64,000 nt of DNA from the NCBI GenBank assembly GCA_017983675.1, contig JAGOAZ010000002.1, positions 166,608-230,607 of the forward strand, written 5' to 3'. Shown piece after piece: positions 8,339 to 17,285 of this stretch. The notes under the pieces were generated by a model that worked only from the letters and a program-made list of their open reading frames with translations, was not told the DNA's origin and searched no databases. Positions within the stretch are counted from its first letter, which is position 1. Each line of letters opens with the position of its first letter. The stretch is from Fluviicola sp. (GTDB lineage Bacteria > Bacteroidota > Bacteroidia > Flavobacteriales_D > Crocinitomicaceae). The position numbers and the translations under genes are program-made.

Positions 8339-11002
8339 ATGAAAAACTGGTTTTTATTTATTGCTATATCCACAATTTCACTTGTTTTTTCAAGTTGTTC
8401 AACGGAACGCAACACCTTTATTAGTCGCACTTACCATAGTACAACGGCTCATTACAATGGTTATTTTAACGCCAATGATTTGTTGCGCGCTTCCTTGGTG
8501 CAATACCAAAATGGATTGAAGGAAAATTATTATAACGTTTTACCAATTCGTCCCTTGCCTAACGAAGAGGAGGTAAAAGCATTATACACACCTATCGATA
8601 CTGCAATTTCAAAATGCACGAGAGTTATTCAACGACATGCGATGCCTTCTATGGATAAGCCTTCGTTAAAGAAAGACGAACACAATACATGGATAGATGA
8701 AAATTGGCTAACTATTGGAATTGCTAATTATTATAGAAGAAATTACGATGTTGCGCTTAAAAATTTCGAATACGCAAAAAAGTTTTTCGCAACAGATAAA
8801 ACAGCATATTTTGCCGAAATGTGGATTGCTCGCGTACACATTGAAGAAGGTCGTTACACGGAAGCAATTCTATGTTTGAACAATTTAGATTTATCAGCAG
8901 AAGCATTCAAACAGTCAGAAGAAGCGCAAAAATCCTCCAAAACCACTAAAAAGAAATTACCCCTTAAAAAAGGAAAAAAATCGGCCAAAGACGAGAAAAC
9001 TGTAGCTCCATTCCCGAAATCGTTATTATTTGATTTTGCTTTAACAAAAGCGATGTTTGCTGAAAAAAAGAACGATCAAGCAGGAATGATCAAAGCGTTA
9101 ACCGAAGCAATTCCTTATGCTAAAAAATCAACTGATAAAGCGCGACTGCATTTTGTTTTAGCTCAATTACAAGAACAAACAGGCGATCGAGAAGCAGCAG
9201 CTCAGAATTATTCAAAAGTATTGAAGTACAATGCTTCATTTGAAATGAATTTCAATGCGCGTTTGAAAAAAGCATTGAATGCGGGTGGTGAAAAAGTTGT
9301 AAAAGATTTAAACAAGTTATTACGCGACACAAAAAATGCTGAATTCAAGGACCAAGTATATTATACCTTGGCGCAACTATCTTACAATGATGGCGATATC
9401 GAAAAAGCAATTGAACATTACACAAGCTCTGCCTTTTATTCGAATACCAACAAATACCAAAAAGGGCTTTCATACGAGAAATTAGGCGACATCTTTTTTA
9501 GTAAAAAATTATATGTTCCAGCCCAAAAATATTACGATAGCTGCGCGAAAGTCATCCCGGAAAATTACCCAAATTTTGAAGGAGTTAAAAACAAAGCAGA
9601 TAAATTGCAAGCATTAGTAAAAGCAATTGAAACAGCAACTTACGAAGATAGTGTGCAGCGAATTGCCGCATTATCTCCAGAAGATCAATTGAGTTTTGCT
9701 AAAGATTTGGTAAAGAAAATCAAAGAAGACGAAGCGCGTAGAAAAAAACAAGAAGCCGAAAAGTTAGCTTTATTACAAGCAGAACGTTCGAATGCTCCCG
9801 CAACAGGCAATGGTTCAAAATTCTATTGGAACAATGAAAAAGCAAAGACTGAAGGATTCGAAGAATTCAAACGTCAATGGGGGCAGCGGGTGAATGAAGA
9901 TGATTGGCGCCGATCGGAAAAAATGGCTTTTGCAAGTTTTAATGAAGTTGAAAAAGATACATCAACTATTGAAAAAGAAACAGTTAAGGAGGTGGAAGAC
10001 ACTTTGTCGGCTGAAAGTTTGTTGGCCAAATTACCAAGCTCTGATTCTGCTTTGCAAGCATCGCGCGAACGCATGATGGAGGCATATTTCAACGCAGGTC
10101 AAATTTACCAAGAACAATTAAATGAACGTGATTTAGCTGAAAAGCAATACGACAAAATATTGGATCAAACTTTTGAAGACAAGCACAAATTGTTAGCAGC
10201 TTTTCAATTGTACAAAATGTATGACCCTTCTGATGCCAAAGCAGTAGCTCAACGCGATTATATTTTATTGTACTATCCGACATCCGATTATGCAGGCTTC
10301 TTGAGAGACCCCGATTATTTCATTAAAAAGAAAGAACGTCAAAAAGAAACGGAAAACGATTATTTGAAAGACTTAGATCGTTACGAAAGAGGATTGTATT
10401 CCATTGTAATCTCGAAAGCAAATTCAATCATTAACAACGATAAAGATAATCCGTTTCGACCAAAATATTTCTTATTAAAAGCGAAATCACAAGCAAAGAT
10501 TTACGAAGACAAGAAAATGGTTTTACCGACCTTAAACGATCTAATTGCTGCTTATCCAGATTCAGATGAAGCGAAAAGCGCGCAAAAGATGAAAGATATT
10601 ATTGAAAAAGGGTATTCGACCAATACGCCAGTAGATTTCACAAAAAAAGGGCTATTTACCTACAAAGAAAACGAACCAATGTCGGTCTTGATTTTCCTAG
10701 ATGAAAAAGTTAATGGAGGTGTTGCGAAAACAAGGGTTATTGATTTCAACAAAGAATTTTTCAGTAGAGGGAAATTGAATACAAGTTCAAAATTGTTCGG
10801 CGAGAAGAGTGTTATTTTAGTTAGAGATTTTGAAGATGAAACTGATGCTGCAGAATACCTGCGTGTCTACAAAAAGACAAAGAAACACTTAATGGACATG
10901 CAGAAGTTCAAAATAATTTACATCTCACAAGAAAACATGAAGTTGCTTTTTGAAACACAAAAGTTAGCTGAATACGAATTGTTTTTTGATGAGTTTTATT
11001 AG
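8339..11002 (+). CDS. sprE: Type IX secretion system TPR lipoprotein SprE/PorW
   Basis: This 887-residue lipoprotein has the lipobox LVFSSC with the acylated Cys20. The family-typical segment RTYHSTTAHYNGYFNANDLL follows, then long runs of TPR-like helix pairs (for example residues 140-250, 330-420 and 600-800), and a C-terminal globular part that ends FDEFY. SprE of Flavobacterium johnsoniae and PorW of Porphyromonas gingivalis are periplasmic T9SS lipoproteins of similar size needed for secretion and gliding. A Lys/Glu-rich linker lies near residues 195-225. The next gene, an AtpI/AtpZ-like protein, starts 6 nt after the stop, so sprE probably leads into the ATP synthase gene set. A cell with this protein should have a full T9SS elsewhere. 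Confidence 0.88.
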   Translation: MKNWFLFIAISTISLVFSSCSTERNTFISRTYHSTTAHYNGYFNANDLLRASLVQYQNGLKENYYNVLPIRPLPNEEEVKALYTPIDTAISKCTRVIQRHAMPSMDKPSLKKDEHNTWIDENWLTIGIANYYRRNYDVALKNFEYAKKFFATDKTAYFAEMWIARVHIEEGRYTEAILCLNNLDLSAEAFKQSEEAQKSSKTTKKKLPLKKGKKSAKDEKTVAPFPKSLLFDFALTKAMFAEKKNDQAGMIKALTEAIPYAKKSTDKARLHFVLAQLQEQTGDREAAAQNYSKVLKYNASFEMNFNARLKKALNAGGEKVVKDLNKLLRDTKNAEFKDQVYYTLAQLSYNDGDIEKAIEHYTSSAFYSNTNKYQKGLSYEKLGDIFFSKKLYVPAQKYYDSCAKVIPENYPNFEGVKNKADKLQALVKAIETATYEDSVQRIAALSPEDQLSFAKDLVKKIKEDEARRKKQEAEKLALLQAERSNAPATGNGSKFYWNNEKAKTEGFEEFKRQWGQRVNEDDWRRSEKMAFASFNEVEKDTSTIEKETVKEVEDTLSAESLLAKLPSSDSALQASRERMMEAYFNAGQIYQEQLNERDLAEKQYDKILDQTFEDKHKLLAAFQLYKMYDPSDAKAVAQRDYILLYYPTSDYAGFLRDPDYFIKKKERQKETENDYLKDLDRYERGLYSIVISKANSIINNDKDNPFRPKYFLLKAKSQAKIYEDKKMVLPTLNDLIAAYPDSDEAKSAQKMKDIIEKGYSTNTPVDFTKKGLFTYKENEPMSVLIFLDEKVNGGVAKTRVIDFNKEFFSRGKLNTSSKLFGEKSVILVRDFEDETDAAEYLRVYKKTKKHLMDMQKFKIIYISQENMKLLFETQKLAEYELFFDEFY

Positions 11003-11008
11003 CAAATA

Positions 11009-11224
11009 ATGGACAATCCCAAAAAACAAGTCGCGAGTTATTTGCGGTTCAGTGCCGTTGCTTTCCAAATGGGAGCAATCATCGGACTCATGACTTGGCT
11101 GGGCGTTTGGCTCGACGGTCAATATAATCCATCAGGTGCTGCTTATACTGTTGTTTGTGCTTTAACAGGTGTTGCAGCGGGACTATATTTAATAATCAAA
11201 GAAGTAATAAAAAATTCACAATGA
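11009..11224 (+). CDS. AtpZ/AtpI-family small membrane protein
   Basis: This 71-residue protein has two hydrophobic segments, FQMGAIIGLMTWLGVWL and AAYTVVCALTGVAAGLYLII, separated by a short loop. The family (AtpZ/AtpI-like, DUF-type F0F1 assembly proteins) sits at the head of ATP synthase operons and is linked to c-ring assembly or Mg2+/Ca2+ transport. Its ATG lies 6 nt after the sprE stop, and its stop overlaps the next start by 4 nt (ATGA). The location before atpB supports the assignment. Confidence 0.82.
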   Translation: MDNPKKQVASYLRFSAVAFQMGAIIGLMTWLGVWLDGQYNPSGAAYTVVCALTGVAAGLYLIIKEVIKNSQ

Positions 11225-11598
11225 AAGCCTGGACCATTCAATTATTAAGCATTTTAGCTGTTATAGCAGCATATCAATTGATCATTTTTTCGTTTGTACC
11301 TGCTATATTTCAACATCAAGTTCAAATTGCAGTTGGGATAATCGGTTTAGTTTTTTTAGCAGCTTCATTGGTGATGTCAATGGGAAAAAATGTCACTTCC
11401 GAAGCACGTGTTCAACGATTCATGATTGGCACAACGTTACAATTATTAATTGCACTTTTCACCATATTACTTGCAAATTATATTTCTCCAAAGAGTTTTC
11501 GCCAAGTTGCGGTACATTTCCTGATTGCTTTTGGTGTTTTATTGGCATTACAAGCTATTTTTTTGGTTTTACAAGCAAAGGGAAAACTCAAAAACTAG
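11221..11598 (+). CDS. Four-TM membrane protein of the atp operon (AtpI-like position)
   Basis: This is a 125-residue protein starting at the ATG at 11221, which overlaps the previous stop as ATGA. An in-frame start further upstream at 11155 would overlap most of the preceding gene and is unlikely. Four hydrophobic segments are visible: LLSILAVIAAYQLIIFSF, VGIIGLVFLAASLVMSM, IGTTLQLLIALFTILLA and VHFLIAFGVLLALQAIFLVL. It has no motif I recognise, but its size and place between AtpZ and AtpB match the small unnamed AtpI-type protein found there in Bacteroidota. A role in F0 assembly is inferred from position only. Confidence 0.7.
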   Translation: MKAWTIQLLSILAVIAAYQLIIFSFVPAIFQHQVQIAVGIIGLVFLAASLVMSMGKNVTSEARVQRFMIGTTLQLLIALFTILLANYISPKSFRQVAVHFLIAFGVLLALQAIFLVLQAKGKLKN

Positions 11599-11658
11599 TT
11601 GAATAATTGAAGCTATTTGACGATCAATCAAATAATTCAAAATTCATTACATTTTTTG

Positions 11659-11688
11659 TTTGTGTTTATGAAAGATTCACTACCTTTG
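11659..11688 (+). promoter_or_regulatory. Promoter of the atpBEFHAG operon
   Basis: TTTG (11659-11662), an 18-nt spacer and TACCTTTG (11681-11688) form a full Bacteroidota promoter 38 nt before atpB. This lets the F0F1 genes be transcribed apart from sprE and the two small membrane proteins. Confidence 0.78.
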
Positions 11689-11726
11689 CGCCAAATTTTC
11701 GATAAGAATTTAAAGTACAATAAGCA

Positions 11727-12845
11727 ATGTCTCTAATTTACAGTGCGAAACGTTTTTTCTCTCTCCTTGTAGGAGTACTCCTTTTTTCTACTGCTTTTGC
11801 TAGTGGTCATTCAACGAATGAAAAAGAAGAGTTTAACGTAGGTGAAATGATTATGCATCACATCAAGGATGCACACGAATGGCATTTGTGGGGTCCAGCG
11901 CATGGAGAAGGTTCTCAATCGATTTATTTGCCAATCATCTTGTTAGATGGCGGGTTAAAAGTTTTTTCTTCTGCACATTTTTATCACGGTGAAGTAAAAT
12001 CAACCGAAGATCACAAGACGAACGAATCTGTAGAATATGTAGTTGGAAATGGTCCTGCTGCAGGCTATGCAATGTACCACGAAGAAATTTACAAATTACA
12101 CAACGGAGAGTTGTCGTTTGAAGATGGTCATGTACATGGTGCGCAATCGCCTTTAGACTTTTCGATCACTAAAAACGTACTTTCATTGTTTATGGGTGCA
12201 ATCTTGATTTTAGTAATCATGGGAAGCGTTGCTCGTTTTTACAAGAAAAACGGTCCTGTTGCTCCAAGAGGATTAGCGAAATATTTAGAAGTATTGATTG
12301 TTATGGTGCGTGACGATGTAGCAAAAGCGAACATTGGAGAACACAAGTACAAAAAATACGTTCCTTATTTATTGACAATCTTTTTCTTTATCTTCATCAA
12401 TAACTTGTTGGGGTTAATTCCGTTCTTACCAGGTGGTGCGAATTTAACAGGAAACATTTCAGTAACTTTATTTTTAGCAGTTGCAACATTGGTTGTAACG
12501 CTAGCTTCTGCAAATAAAAACTATTGGTCGCACATTTTCGCAACGCCTGGAGTTCCATGGCCAGTATTGATTATCTTAATTCCAATTGAATTAGTAGGGA
12601 TTTTCACAAAACCTTTTGCATTGATGGTTCGTTTGTTTGCAAACATGACAGCGGGACACATTATCGTTTTAGCGTTAATTTCTATTATTTTTATCAATCA
12701 AAATGTAGCATGGGGAGGATTGTCAGTGCCAATGGCATTGTTTATCTCTGTGTTGGAGTTGTTGGTAGCTTTCTTACAAGGTTTCTTGTTTGCAATGTTA
12801 TCAGCGTTGTTTATCGGTGCGGCTGTTGAAGAAGCACACCATTAA
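11727..12845 (+). CDS. atpB: ATP synthase F0 subunit a
   Basis: This 372-residue protein forms the proton half-channels next to the c-ring. The key arginine is in LMVRLFANMTAGH (Arg302). The downstream segment ELLVAFLQGFLFAMLSALFIGAAV is the last membrane pair. The N-terminus is extended, with a signal-like stretch (LLVGVLLFSTAFASG) and a His-rich region of about 110 residues before the first core helix (ILILVIMGSVARFY). Such long N-termini are usual in Bacteroidota. It opens the operon 26 nt before atpE and follows a consensus promoter. Confidence 0.96.
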   Translation: MSLIYSAKRFFSLLVGVLLFSTAFASGHSTNEKEEFNVGEMIMHHIKDAHEWHLWGPAHGEGSQSIYLPIILLDGGLKVFSSAHFYHGEVKSTEDHKTNESVEYVVGNGPAAGYAMYHEEIYKLHNGELSFEDGHVHGAQSPLDFSITKNVLSLFMGAILILVIMGSVARFYKKNGPVAPRGLAKYLEVLIVMVRDDVAKANIGEHKYKKYVPYLLTIFFFIFINNLLGLIPFLPGGANLTGNISVTLFLAVATLVVTLASANKNYWSHIFATPGVPWPVLIILIPIELVGIFTKPFALMVRLFANMTAGHIIVLALISIIFINQNVAWGGLSVPMALFISVLELLVAFLQGFLFAMLSALFIGAAVEEAHH

Positions 12846-12859
12846 TTAGTAAATTTTAA

Positions 12860-13084
<225 letters not shown>

Positions 13085-13092
13085 TTAAAGTA

Positions 13093-13123
13093 ATCCTGTT
13101 GCAACGGTTGGTTGCGACAGGAT
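13093..13123 (+). promoter_or_regulatory. Strong intercistronic hairpin between atpE and atpF
   Basis: ATCCTGTTGCAAC (13093-13105) pairs with GTTGCGACAGGAT (13111-13123) across a 5-nt loop, giving a 13-bp stem with one G-U pair. It is followed by CTTTACATTG and not by a T-run, so it looks like an mRNA-stabilising or partially attenuating element rather than a full terminator. Confidence 0.65.
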
Positions 13124-13160
13124 CTTTACATTGATTAAAAAACAGTAAACAAGAAATAAA

Positions 13161-13655
13161 ATGGATTTAATTACACCAGACTTAGGTCTTTTATTCTGGA
13201 CAGGATTAGTTTTCTGCATCCTACTTTTCATTTTAACGAAATTCATTTGGAAACCAATACTTTCATCTGTTAATGCACGTGAGCAAAAAATTTCTGATGC
13301 GTTAGCATTGGCTGAGCAAACGAAAGCTGAAATGAAAGCCTTGCAAGCTTCTAATGAGAACTTATTAAAAGAAGCGCGTATCGAACGTGATGCAATTGTA
13401 AAAGATGCAAAAGAAACAGCAACGAAAATGATTGATGATGCAAAAAACGCATCAAAAATTGAAGCTGAAAAAATTATTTCGACGGCGTTAGCATCTATTA
13501 ATGCTGAAAAAACAGCAGCTATTGCGGAATTGAAAACACAAGTTGCTTCCATTTCGATTGAAATCGCTGAAAAAATCATTAAAGCTGAATTGGCTACTAA
13601 TGAGAAACAAAAAGCGTTGGCTGAGCAATTAGCTGGTGATATTAATTTGAATTAA
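13161..13655 (+). CDS. atpF: ATP synthase F0 subunit b
   Basis: This 164-residue peripheral-stalk subunit has one N-terminal membrane helix (LGLLFWTGLVFCILLFILTKFIW, about residues 8-30). A long charged Ala/Lys/Glu-rich coiled coil then extends to the end (REQKISDALALAEQTKAEMK and onward). It links F0 to the delta subunit encoded 7 nt downstream. An opposite-strand ORF over it is a shadow of the repetitive coiled-coil codons. Confidence 0.96.
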   Translation: MDLITPDLGLLFWTGLVFCILLFILTKFIWKPILSSVNAREQKISDALALAEQTKAEMKALQASNENLLKEARIERDAIVKDAKETATKMIDDAKNASKIEAEKIISTALASINAEKTAAIAELKTQVASISIEIAEKIIKAELATNEKQKALAEQLAGDINLN

Positions 13656-13662
13656 TTCGAAC

Positions 13663-14196
13663 ATGAAAGGTTCTAAAACTGCAAACCGTTACGCACAAGC
13701 ATTACTCGATCTAGCGATTGAGCGCAATGTGTTGGAGGTCGTTGCTGGTGACATGAAGTTTTTAAGCATTGTTTGCGCTGAAAATCACGATTTTGAGTTA
13801 ATGCTTGCAAGCCCAATTGTTCGTGCAGACAAAAAAATAGCTGTTCTAAAAGCAGTTTTCACACATTTCGATGCGTTGTCAACTCAATTTATTGAATTGA
13901 TAGCTAAAAATGGTCGTGAAGCAATTCTACCAGAAATAGCTATCGCTTTTGAAGCACAATTGAATGCTCATAAAGGTATTTTACCTGTGACAATCACGAG
14001 TGCAACGAAGCTAGATGATTCAGTAAGAAAAAGTATTTTAGAAAAAATTCAACAACATTTCTCAGGAACATTTGATGTGACTGAAGAAGTGGATGAGACT
14101 TTAATAGGTGGTTTTATCGTAAAGATGGACGATCAAATGATTGATGCTTCAGTAGCATCTCAATTAACACAATTGAAACAACGTTTAACAAAATAA
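13663..14196 (+). CDS. atpH: ATP synthase F1 subunit delta
   Basis: This 177-residue OSCP/delta protein connects the b-stalk to the top of F1. It opens with the family's [18 protein letters not shown] helix and contains [17 protein letters not shown]. It ends with [23 protein letters not shown], the conserved C-terminal signature of delta. It lies between atpF and atpA. Confidence 0.94.
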   Translation: MKGSKTANRYAQALLDLAIERNVLEVVAGDMKFLSIVCAENHDFELMLASPIVRADKKIAVLKAVFTHFDALSTQFIELIAKNGREAILPEIAIAFEAQLNAHKGILPVTITSATKLDDSVRKSILEKIQQHFSGTFDVTEEVDETLIGGFIVKMDDQMIDASVASQLTQLKQRLTK

Positions 14197-14202
14197 GAGA
14201 AA

Positions 14203-14217
14203 GAAAGCTGAGCTTTC
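14203..14217 (+). repeat. Small hairpin in the atpH-atpA spacer
   Basis: GAAAGC/GCTTTC arms enclose a TGA loop in the 88-nt spacer between atpH and atpA. The same spacer holds a CAGTTG...CAACTG inverted repeat and ATTCTCAATT (14262-14271). The last is the reverse complement of the GAATTGAGAAT repeats found after atpA. No T-run follows, so a terminator is unlikely. Confidence 0.35.
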
Positions 14218-14284
14218 GAAATCAACAGTTGACAACTCAACAAGCCAACTGAAAATTTCAAATTCTCAATTAAAAAAAAAGAAC

Positions 14285-15859
14285 ATGGCAGATGTTAAAC
14301 CAGCAGAAGTTTCTGCGATTTTAAGAGAGCAATTATCAGGTTTCAGAACTGAAGCTGAATTGCAAGAAGTTGGTACCGTTTTACAAATTGGTGATGGTAT
14401 CGCTCGTGTTTACGGATTGAAAGGTGTTCAATACGGTGAATTGATTGAGTTCGAAGGTGGTTTGCAAGGAATCGCATTGAACTTAGAAGAAGATAACGTT
14501 GGAGCTGTATTGCTTGGTCGTTCTTCTGCTGTAAAAGAAGGAGATACTGTAAAACGATTAGGTCGCATTGCTTCTGTAAACGTTGGGGAAGGTTTAGTTG
14601 GTCGTGTTATCGACACACTAGGTAACCCAATCGATGGTAAAGGTCCAATTGCTGGTCAATTGTACGAAATGCCAATCGAGCGTAAAGCTCCAGGAGTTAT
14701 TTTCCGTCAACCAGTAACTGAGCCTCTTCAAACAGGTATCAAGGCGGTTGATGCGATGATTCCAATTGGACGTGGACAACGTGAGTTAATCATTGGTGAC
14801 CGTCAAACTGGTAAAACAACTGTTGCAATCGATGCAATTATTAATCAAAAAGAATTTTACGATAGAGGGGAACCTGTTTTCTGTATTTATGTTGCAATTG
14901 GACAAAAAGGTTCAACTGTTGCAGGAATCGTTAAGAAATTAGAGGATGCTGGTGCGATGGCTTACACAGTTATCGTTGCTGCAAATGCATCTGATCCTGC
15001 TCCAATGCAATTTTACGCGCCAATGACAGGTGCTGCAGTAGGTGAGTTTTTCCGTGATTCAGGACGTCCTGCTTTGATCGTATTTGATGATTTATCGAAA
15101 CAAGCGGTAGCTTACCGTGAAGTATCATTGTTGTTACGTCGTCCTCCAGGTCGTGAGGCTTACCCAGGTGACGTTTTCTACTTACACTCTCGTTTATTGG
15201 AGCGTGCTGCAAAAATCATCGCTGATGATACAATTGCATCGCAAATGAACGATTTACCAGAATCGTTAAAAGGAATTGTAAAAGGAGGTGGTTCATTAAC
15301 TGCTTTGCCAATTATTGAAACACAAGCGGGTGACGTTTCTGCGTATATCCCAACAAATGTGATTTCAATTACTGATGGTCAAATTTTCTTGGAAGGTGAT
15401 TTATTTAACGCAGGTATTCGTCCAGCAATTAACGTAGGTATCTCTGTATCACGTGTTGGAGGAAATGCACAAATTAAATCAATGAAAAAAGTTGCTGGTA
15501 CATTGAAATTGGATCAAGCACAATACCGCGAATTGGAAGCATTTGCTAAATTTGGTTCTGACTTAGATGCTGCAACAAAATCAGTATTGGATAAAGGAGC
15601 TCGTAACGTTGAGATTTTGAAACAACGTGAAGGCGATCCATACCCAGTTGAAAAACAAATTGCAATTATCTATGTTGGTACAAAAGGATTAATGCAAAAT
15701 GTACCAGTTGATAAAGTAAAAGCATTCGAAAAAGAATACTTGGATTTCTTAGAAGCTAAACATGCAGATGTATTGGTTCGTTTGAAAGCAGGTAAATACG
15801 AAGATGCAGATACTGATCTTTTAGGAAAAGTAGCGAAAGAAATCGCATCGAAATATTAA
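14285..15859 (+). CDS. atpA: ATP synthase F1 subunit alpha
   Basis: This 524-residue non-catalytic nucleotide-binding subunit has the Walker A motif GDRQTGKT at residues 171-178. The beta-barrel segment lies near the N-terminus ([18 protein letters not shown]), and the characteristic alpha segments [20 protein letters not shown] and [20 protein letters not shown] follow. The length is normal. It is followed by a four-helix-bundle gene that separates it from atpG. Confidence 0.98.
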   Translation: MADVKPAEVSAILREQLSGFRTEAELQEVGTVLQIGDGIARVYGLKGVQYGELIEFEGGLQGIALNLEEDNVGAVLLGRSSAVKEGDTVKRLGRIASVNVGEGLVGRVIDTLGNPIDGKGPIAGQLYEMPIERKAPGVIFRQPVTEPLQTGIKAVDAMIPIGRGQRELIIGDRQTGKTTVAIDAIINQKEFYDRGEPVFCIYVAIGQKGSTVAGIVKKLEDAGAMAYTVIVAANASDPAPMQFYAPMTGAAVGEFFRDSGRPALIVFDDLSKQAVAYREVSLLLRRPPGREAYPGDVFYLHSRLLERAAKIIADDTIASQMNDLPESLKGIVKGGGSLTALPIIETQAGDVSAYIPTNVISITDGQIFLEGDLFNAGIRPAINVGISVSRVGGNAQIKSMKKVAGTLKLDQAQYRELEAFAKFGSDLDAATKSVLDKGARNVEILKQREGDPYPVEKQIAIIYVGTKGLMQNVPVDKVKAFEKEYLDFLEAKHADVLVRLKAGKYEDADTDLLGKVAKEIASKY

Positions 15860-15881
15860 TTGATTACGAATTTAGAATAAC

Positions 15882-15921
15882 GAATTGAGAATGAAGAGAT
15901 GATACAGTCTGAATTGAGAAT
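15882..15921 (+). repeat. Direct repeats GAATTGAGAAT at the four-helix-bundle gene start
   Basis: Two identical 11-mers GAATTGAGAAT occur at 15882-15892 and 15911-15921. They straddle the start of the inserted S23/IVP gene. An inverted copy of the core, ATTCTCAATT, is present before atpA (14262-14271). Confidence 0.5.
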
Positions 15922-16252
15922 AAATTCTGTAGTTCAAGATAAATCATTTCTTTTCGCAAAATTGATCATACGCTTCTGTTTGAATTTAAAAGAACAGAAG
16001 CATTATGAGATTAGCGGACAATTAATTCGAAGTGGTACAAGTGTCGGAGCGAACATTCGGGAAGCCCAACGAGCAGAAAGCAAGAAAGATTTTAAGCACA
16101 AACTTAGAATTGCATTGAAGGAAGCAGATGAGACAAAGTACTGGTTAGAGTTAGTTCATTCAGAAATCACTTCAGTAGACAATAATATAGTTGAATTGAA
16201 TGAAGAAATTATTAAGCTGTTAGTCGCGATAATTAAAAATACACACGAATAA
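15899..16252 (+). CDS. Four-helix-bundle protein, S23/23S-rRNA intervening-sequence (IVP) family
   Basis: This 117-residue protein carries the family signature: SFLFAKLIIRFCLNLKE, then ISGQLIRSGTSVGANIREAQ, FKHKLRIALKEADETKYWLEL, and a final hydrophobic helix IIKLLVAIIKN. IVP/S23 proteins (PF05635 type) were named from intervening sequences in 23S rRNA, but most are dispersed in chromosomes and their function is unknown. Here the gene lies in the same orientation between atpA and atpG, flanked by short repeats on both sides, so it looks like a late insertion that kept the operon transcribed. It has no link to ATP synthase that I can see. Confidence 0.9.
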   Translation: MIQSELRINSVVQDKSFLFAKLIIRFCLNLKEQKHYEISGQLIRSGTSVGANIREAQRAESKKDFKHKLRIALKEADETKYWLELVHSEITSVDNNIVELNEEIIKLLVAIIKNTHE

Positions 16253-16261
16253 TAACTCAAT

Positions 16262-16282
16262 ATTCAACATTCTACATTCAAA
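16262..16282 (+). repeat. Three tandem heptamers downstream of the IVP gene
   Basis: ATTCAAC (16262-16268), ATTCTAC (16269-16275) and ATTCAAA (16276-16282) are tandem near-identical heptamers. They fill the gap between the IVP stop and atpG. This low-complexity flank supports the view that the IVP gene is an inserted cassette. Confidence 0.5.
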
Positions 16283-16291
16283 ATTTGAATT

Positions 16292-17164
16292 ATGGCTAAT
16301 TTAAAAGAAATACGCAATCGAATAACTTCAGTGGGATCAACCATGCAGATTACGTCTGCAATGAAAATGGTTTCTGCTGCTAAGTTAAAACGAGCTCAAG
16401 ATGCAATTACACAAATGCGTCCTTACGCTGAGAAATTGCAAGAAATTCTTGGTAATTTGAGTGCATCTTTGGATATTTCTGAAAATGCGCTAGCAGCTGA
16501 ACGTCCTGCAAACAATGTGTTGGTTATTGCAATTACTTCGAACAGAGGTTTGTGTGGTGGATTCAACAACAACATCATCAAACGAGTAAATCAATTGGTG
16601 CTGGAAGAATACGCAGGAAGTAATGTTAGCATTTTATGTTTGGGTAAAAAAGCGAAAGATGCTTTCAAACGTTCTGAGATGTATTTCGATATTGAAGGAA
16701 CAGGAATTACGGAAGATATTTTTGCTGATTTATCATTTGATAACACTGCATACATTGCAAACCATGCGATGAACCTTTTCTTAAACAAATCGGTTGATCG
16801 TGTAGTAGTAGTTTATAATAGTTTCATAAATGCTGCATCACAAAACGTGAAAGCAGAACAACTATTGCCATTAATTCCAACTGTTCAAGAAGGAGCTGCT
16901 ATTGGTGATTATATTTTTGAACCTTCTCAAGAAGAAATCGTAGAAGATTTAATTCCAAAATCATTAAAAATCCAATTATTCAAAGCATTATTGGATTCGA
17001 ATGCATCTGAACACGGAGCACGTATGACTGCTATGCACAAAGCAACGGATAACGCAACTGAGTTACAACGTAATTTGAAATTAAGTTATAACAAAGCGCG
17101 TCAAGCAGCAATTACTAATGAAATCTTAGAAATCGTTGGTGGTGCAGAAGCATTGAAAAATTAA
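16292..17164 (+). CDS. atpG: ATP synthase F1 subunit gamma
   Basis: This 290-residue rotor shaft subunit starts with ANLKEIRNRITSVGSTMQIT and SAMKMVSAAKLKRAQ. It contains the conserved ITSNRGLCGGFNNNI loop and ends in the long helix EHGARMTAMHKATDNATELQ..EILEIVGGAEAL. It is the last gene of this operon and is followed by a terminator. The beta and epsilon genes are not here but at 50.8-52.6 kb. Confidence 0.97.
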   Translation: MANLKEIRNRITSVGSTMQITSAMKMVSAAKLKRAQDAITQMRPYAEKLQEILGNLSASLDISENALAAERPANNVLVIAITSNRGLCGGFNNNIIKRVNQLVLEEYAGSNVSILCLGKKAKDAFKRSEMYFDIEGTGITEDIFADLSFDNTAYIANHAMNLFLNKSVDRVVVVYNSFINAASQNVKAEQLLPLIPTVQEGAAIGDYIFEPSQEEIVEDLIPKSLKIQLFKALLDSNASEHGARMTAMHKATDNATELQRNLKLSYNKARQAAITNEILEIVGGAEALKN

Positions 17165-17186
17165 CAAGTACAACTTTTAATAGTGA

Positions 17187-17219
17187 AAATCCCGATACAA
17201 CTTTGTCGGGATTTTTTTT
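17187..17219 (+). terminator. Rho-independent terminator after atpG
   Basis: AAAATCCCGA and TCGGGATTTT arms surround the loop TACAACTTTG and run into a T-tract ending at 17219. It closes the atpBEFHAG operon. Confidence 0.88.
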
Positions 17220-17285
17220 CATCTTTTACCGATAGCTCAATTACAATTTCTACTTTTAAAGTAATCTTAAAGAAAGTTACTGCCA

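Noticed and set aside
13085..13579. Minus-strand ORF of 164 codons over atpF
   Set aside because: Its Ala/Ser/Phe-rich product is a shadow of the Lys/Glu/Ala codons of the b-subunit coiled coil.
15899..16252. Intervening sequence within a 23S rRNA gene
   Set aside because: The encoded protein is of the S23/IVP family, but it lies between atpA and atpG and no rRNA sequence is present.
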